From Planctomycetota bacterium (GTDB taxonomy: Bacteria > Planctomycetota > Phycisphaerae > UBA1845), in contig JAJRYY010000219.1 in assembly GCA_024275565.1 (NCBI GenBank), forward strand, positions 1 through 33,576: a DNA stretch of 33,576 nucleotides, read 5' to 3'. Below, in pieces: positions 33,012-33,576 of the stretch; positions within the stretch are counted from its first letter, which is position 1, and every line of letters begins with the position of its first letter. Made by a program: the position numbers and the translations under genes. The notes below the pieces were generated by a model. The model was not told the origin of the DNA, made no database searches, and saw only the letters and a program-made list of their open reading frames with translations.

Positions 33012-33576
33012 GTGTCAGCAGTCATTCGCTACATCGACAAACCGCACCCCGTAACGGGTCTTACCAACGCCAAGCTGGGAATCTGGTTGTTCCTCGCCTC
33101 GGAGGTGATGCTCTTTGGTGCCCTGTTCTCAGCCTACATTCTGCTCCGCGTGACGGCCGACGATTGGCCTCACGGATCAGACCTCCTCAACGTGAAGCTG
33201 GCGACGATCAATACGGTGATTCTGATATCGTCGAGCGTGACGATGGTGATGTCCTGGGCAGCCTGCCAGCTTCGCAACATCGGGAAATTCCGGTTGTATC
33301 TCGGGCTGACGATTGCACTGTCCTGTGCGTTTCTGGTCATCAAATTCTTTGAATATCAGCCCAAATTTTCGCACTACGAAGTCTTCATGAAAGATGGCAG
33401 TTCGATGACCGGGCATCTGAAAGCCAATGACGGGAAAGCCAATGATGGGAAAGCCGACGATGAGGAAAGCGCCTACATCATGTTCATCCCGGACGCGCTG
33501 CAACTTCACGATGAAAGCGACGCTGCCCACCACGGCGAATCACTTGCCCACGATGACCACGGTCAATCCAAGGAAG
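33012..33576 (+). CDS. coxC: cytochrome c oxidase subunit III, partial (runs off the right edge)
   Basis: The frame starts at GTG 33012, with AGGAGA overlapping the coxA stop and eight bases of spacing, and stays open for 188 codons to the edge. The product begins MSAVIRYIDKPHPVTGLTNA, then has KLGIWLFLASEVMLFGALFS and AYILLRV, INTVILISSSVTMVMSWAA and a third helix LGLTIALSCAFLVIKFFEY, the usual subunit III start. After the third helix a hydrophilic insertion rich in Asp, Lys and His occupies the last 65 visible residues (HLKANDGKANDGKADDEES, later DAAHHGESLAHDDHG). Later helices must lie beyond the window. Confidence 0.9.
   Translation, partial: MSAVIRYIDKPHPVTGLTNAKLGIWLFLASEVMLFGALFSAYILLRVTADDWPHGSDLLNVKLATINTVILISSSVTMVMSWAACQLRNIGKFRLYLGLTIALSCAFLVIKFFEYQPKFSHYEVFMKDGSSMTGHLKANDGKANDGKADDEESAYIMFIPDALQLHDESDAAHHGESLAHDDHGQSKE
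33420..33464 (+). repeat. in-frame 15-bp repeat in coxC, three copies
   Basis: AAAGCCAATGACGGG, AAAGCCAATGATGGG and AAAGCCGACGATGAG lie in tandem and encode KANDG, KANDG and KADDE in the hydrophilic loop of subunit III. Confidence 0.85.

Overview
The window most likely comes from a member of the Planctomycetota, perhaps of the Phycisphaerae type. The basis is the partial 16S rRNA gene at the left end and the overall flavour of the proteins; I could not run a 16S search, so the class is an inference. It is ordinary chromosomal DNA with housekeeping genes. A few islands deserve attention. I see no tRNA gene, insertion sequence, phage gene or CRISPR array.

Layout: 1-1152 is the 5' three quarters of a 16S rRNA gene on the minus strand, with its leader (boxA, two hairpins, promoter) to about 1534. 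Next come a small zinc-ribbon membrane protein, a small conserved protein, release factor 2 (prfB, with a +1 programmed frameshift), a SufR-like regulator and a cyclophilin lipoprotein. On the plus strand follow adenylosuccinate lyase of the long human-like type, a two-gene nucleotidyltransferase-like cassette with its own promoter and palindrome (8038-9650), a family-9 glycosyltransferase, a DUF2062 membrane protein and Maf. A large hybrid histidine kinase lies on the minus strand (12352-15618), followed by plus-strand DNA polymerase X/PHP.

Between polX and a PyrK-like flavoprotein there is an unannotated transcription unit: a strong sigma-70 type promoter, several short hairpins and a strong intrinsic terminator (17818-17986). 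On the minus strand gap, pgk, rpe and accD form a central-carbon and lipid-precursor cluster, with a run of REP-like palindromes between gap and pgk. Plus-strand genes 23978-28688 encode a PilT-type ATPase, a membrane-anchored GspE/PilB homologue whose Walker A, Asp and His boxes are all degenerate, and a CvpA-like membrane protein. The right end is a cytochrome c oxidase locus: sco1 and DUF420 assembly factors on the minus strand, diverging from coxB-coxA-coxC.

Best candidates for something undescribed are the 8038-9650 cassette, the 17853-17986 structured RNA, and the PilT / pseudo-GspE / CvpA-like trio. By eye, base-composition strand bias also appears reversed in the block of about 4.6-10.6 kb and in polX, which suggests local inversion.
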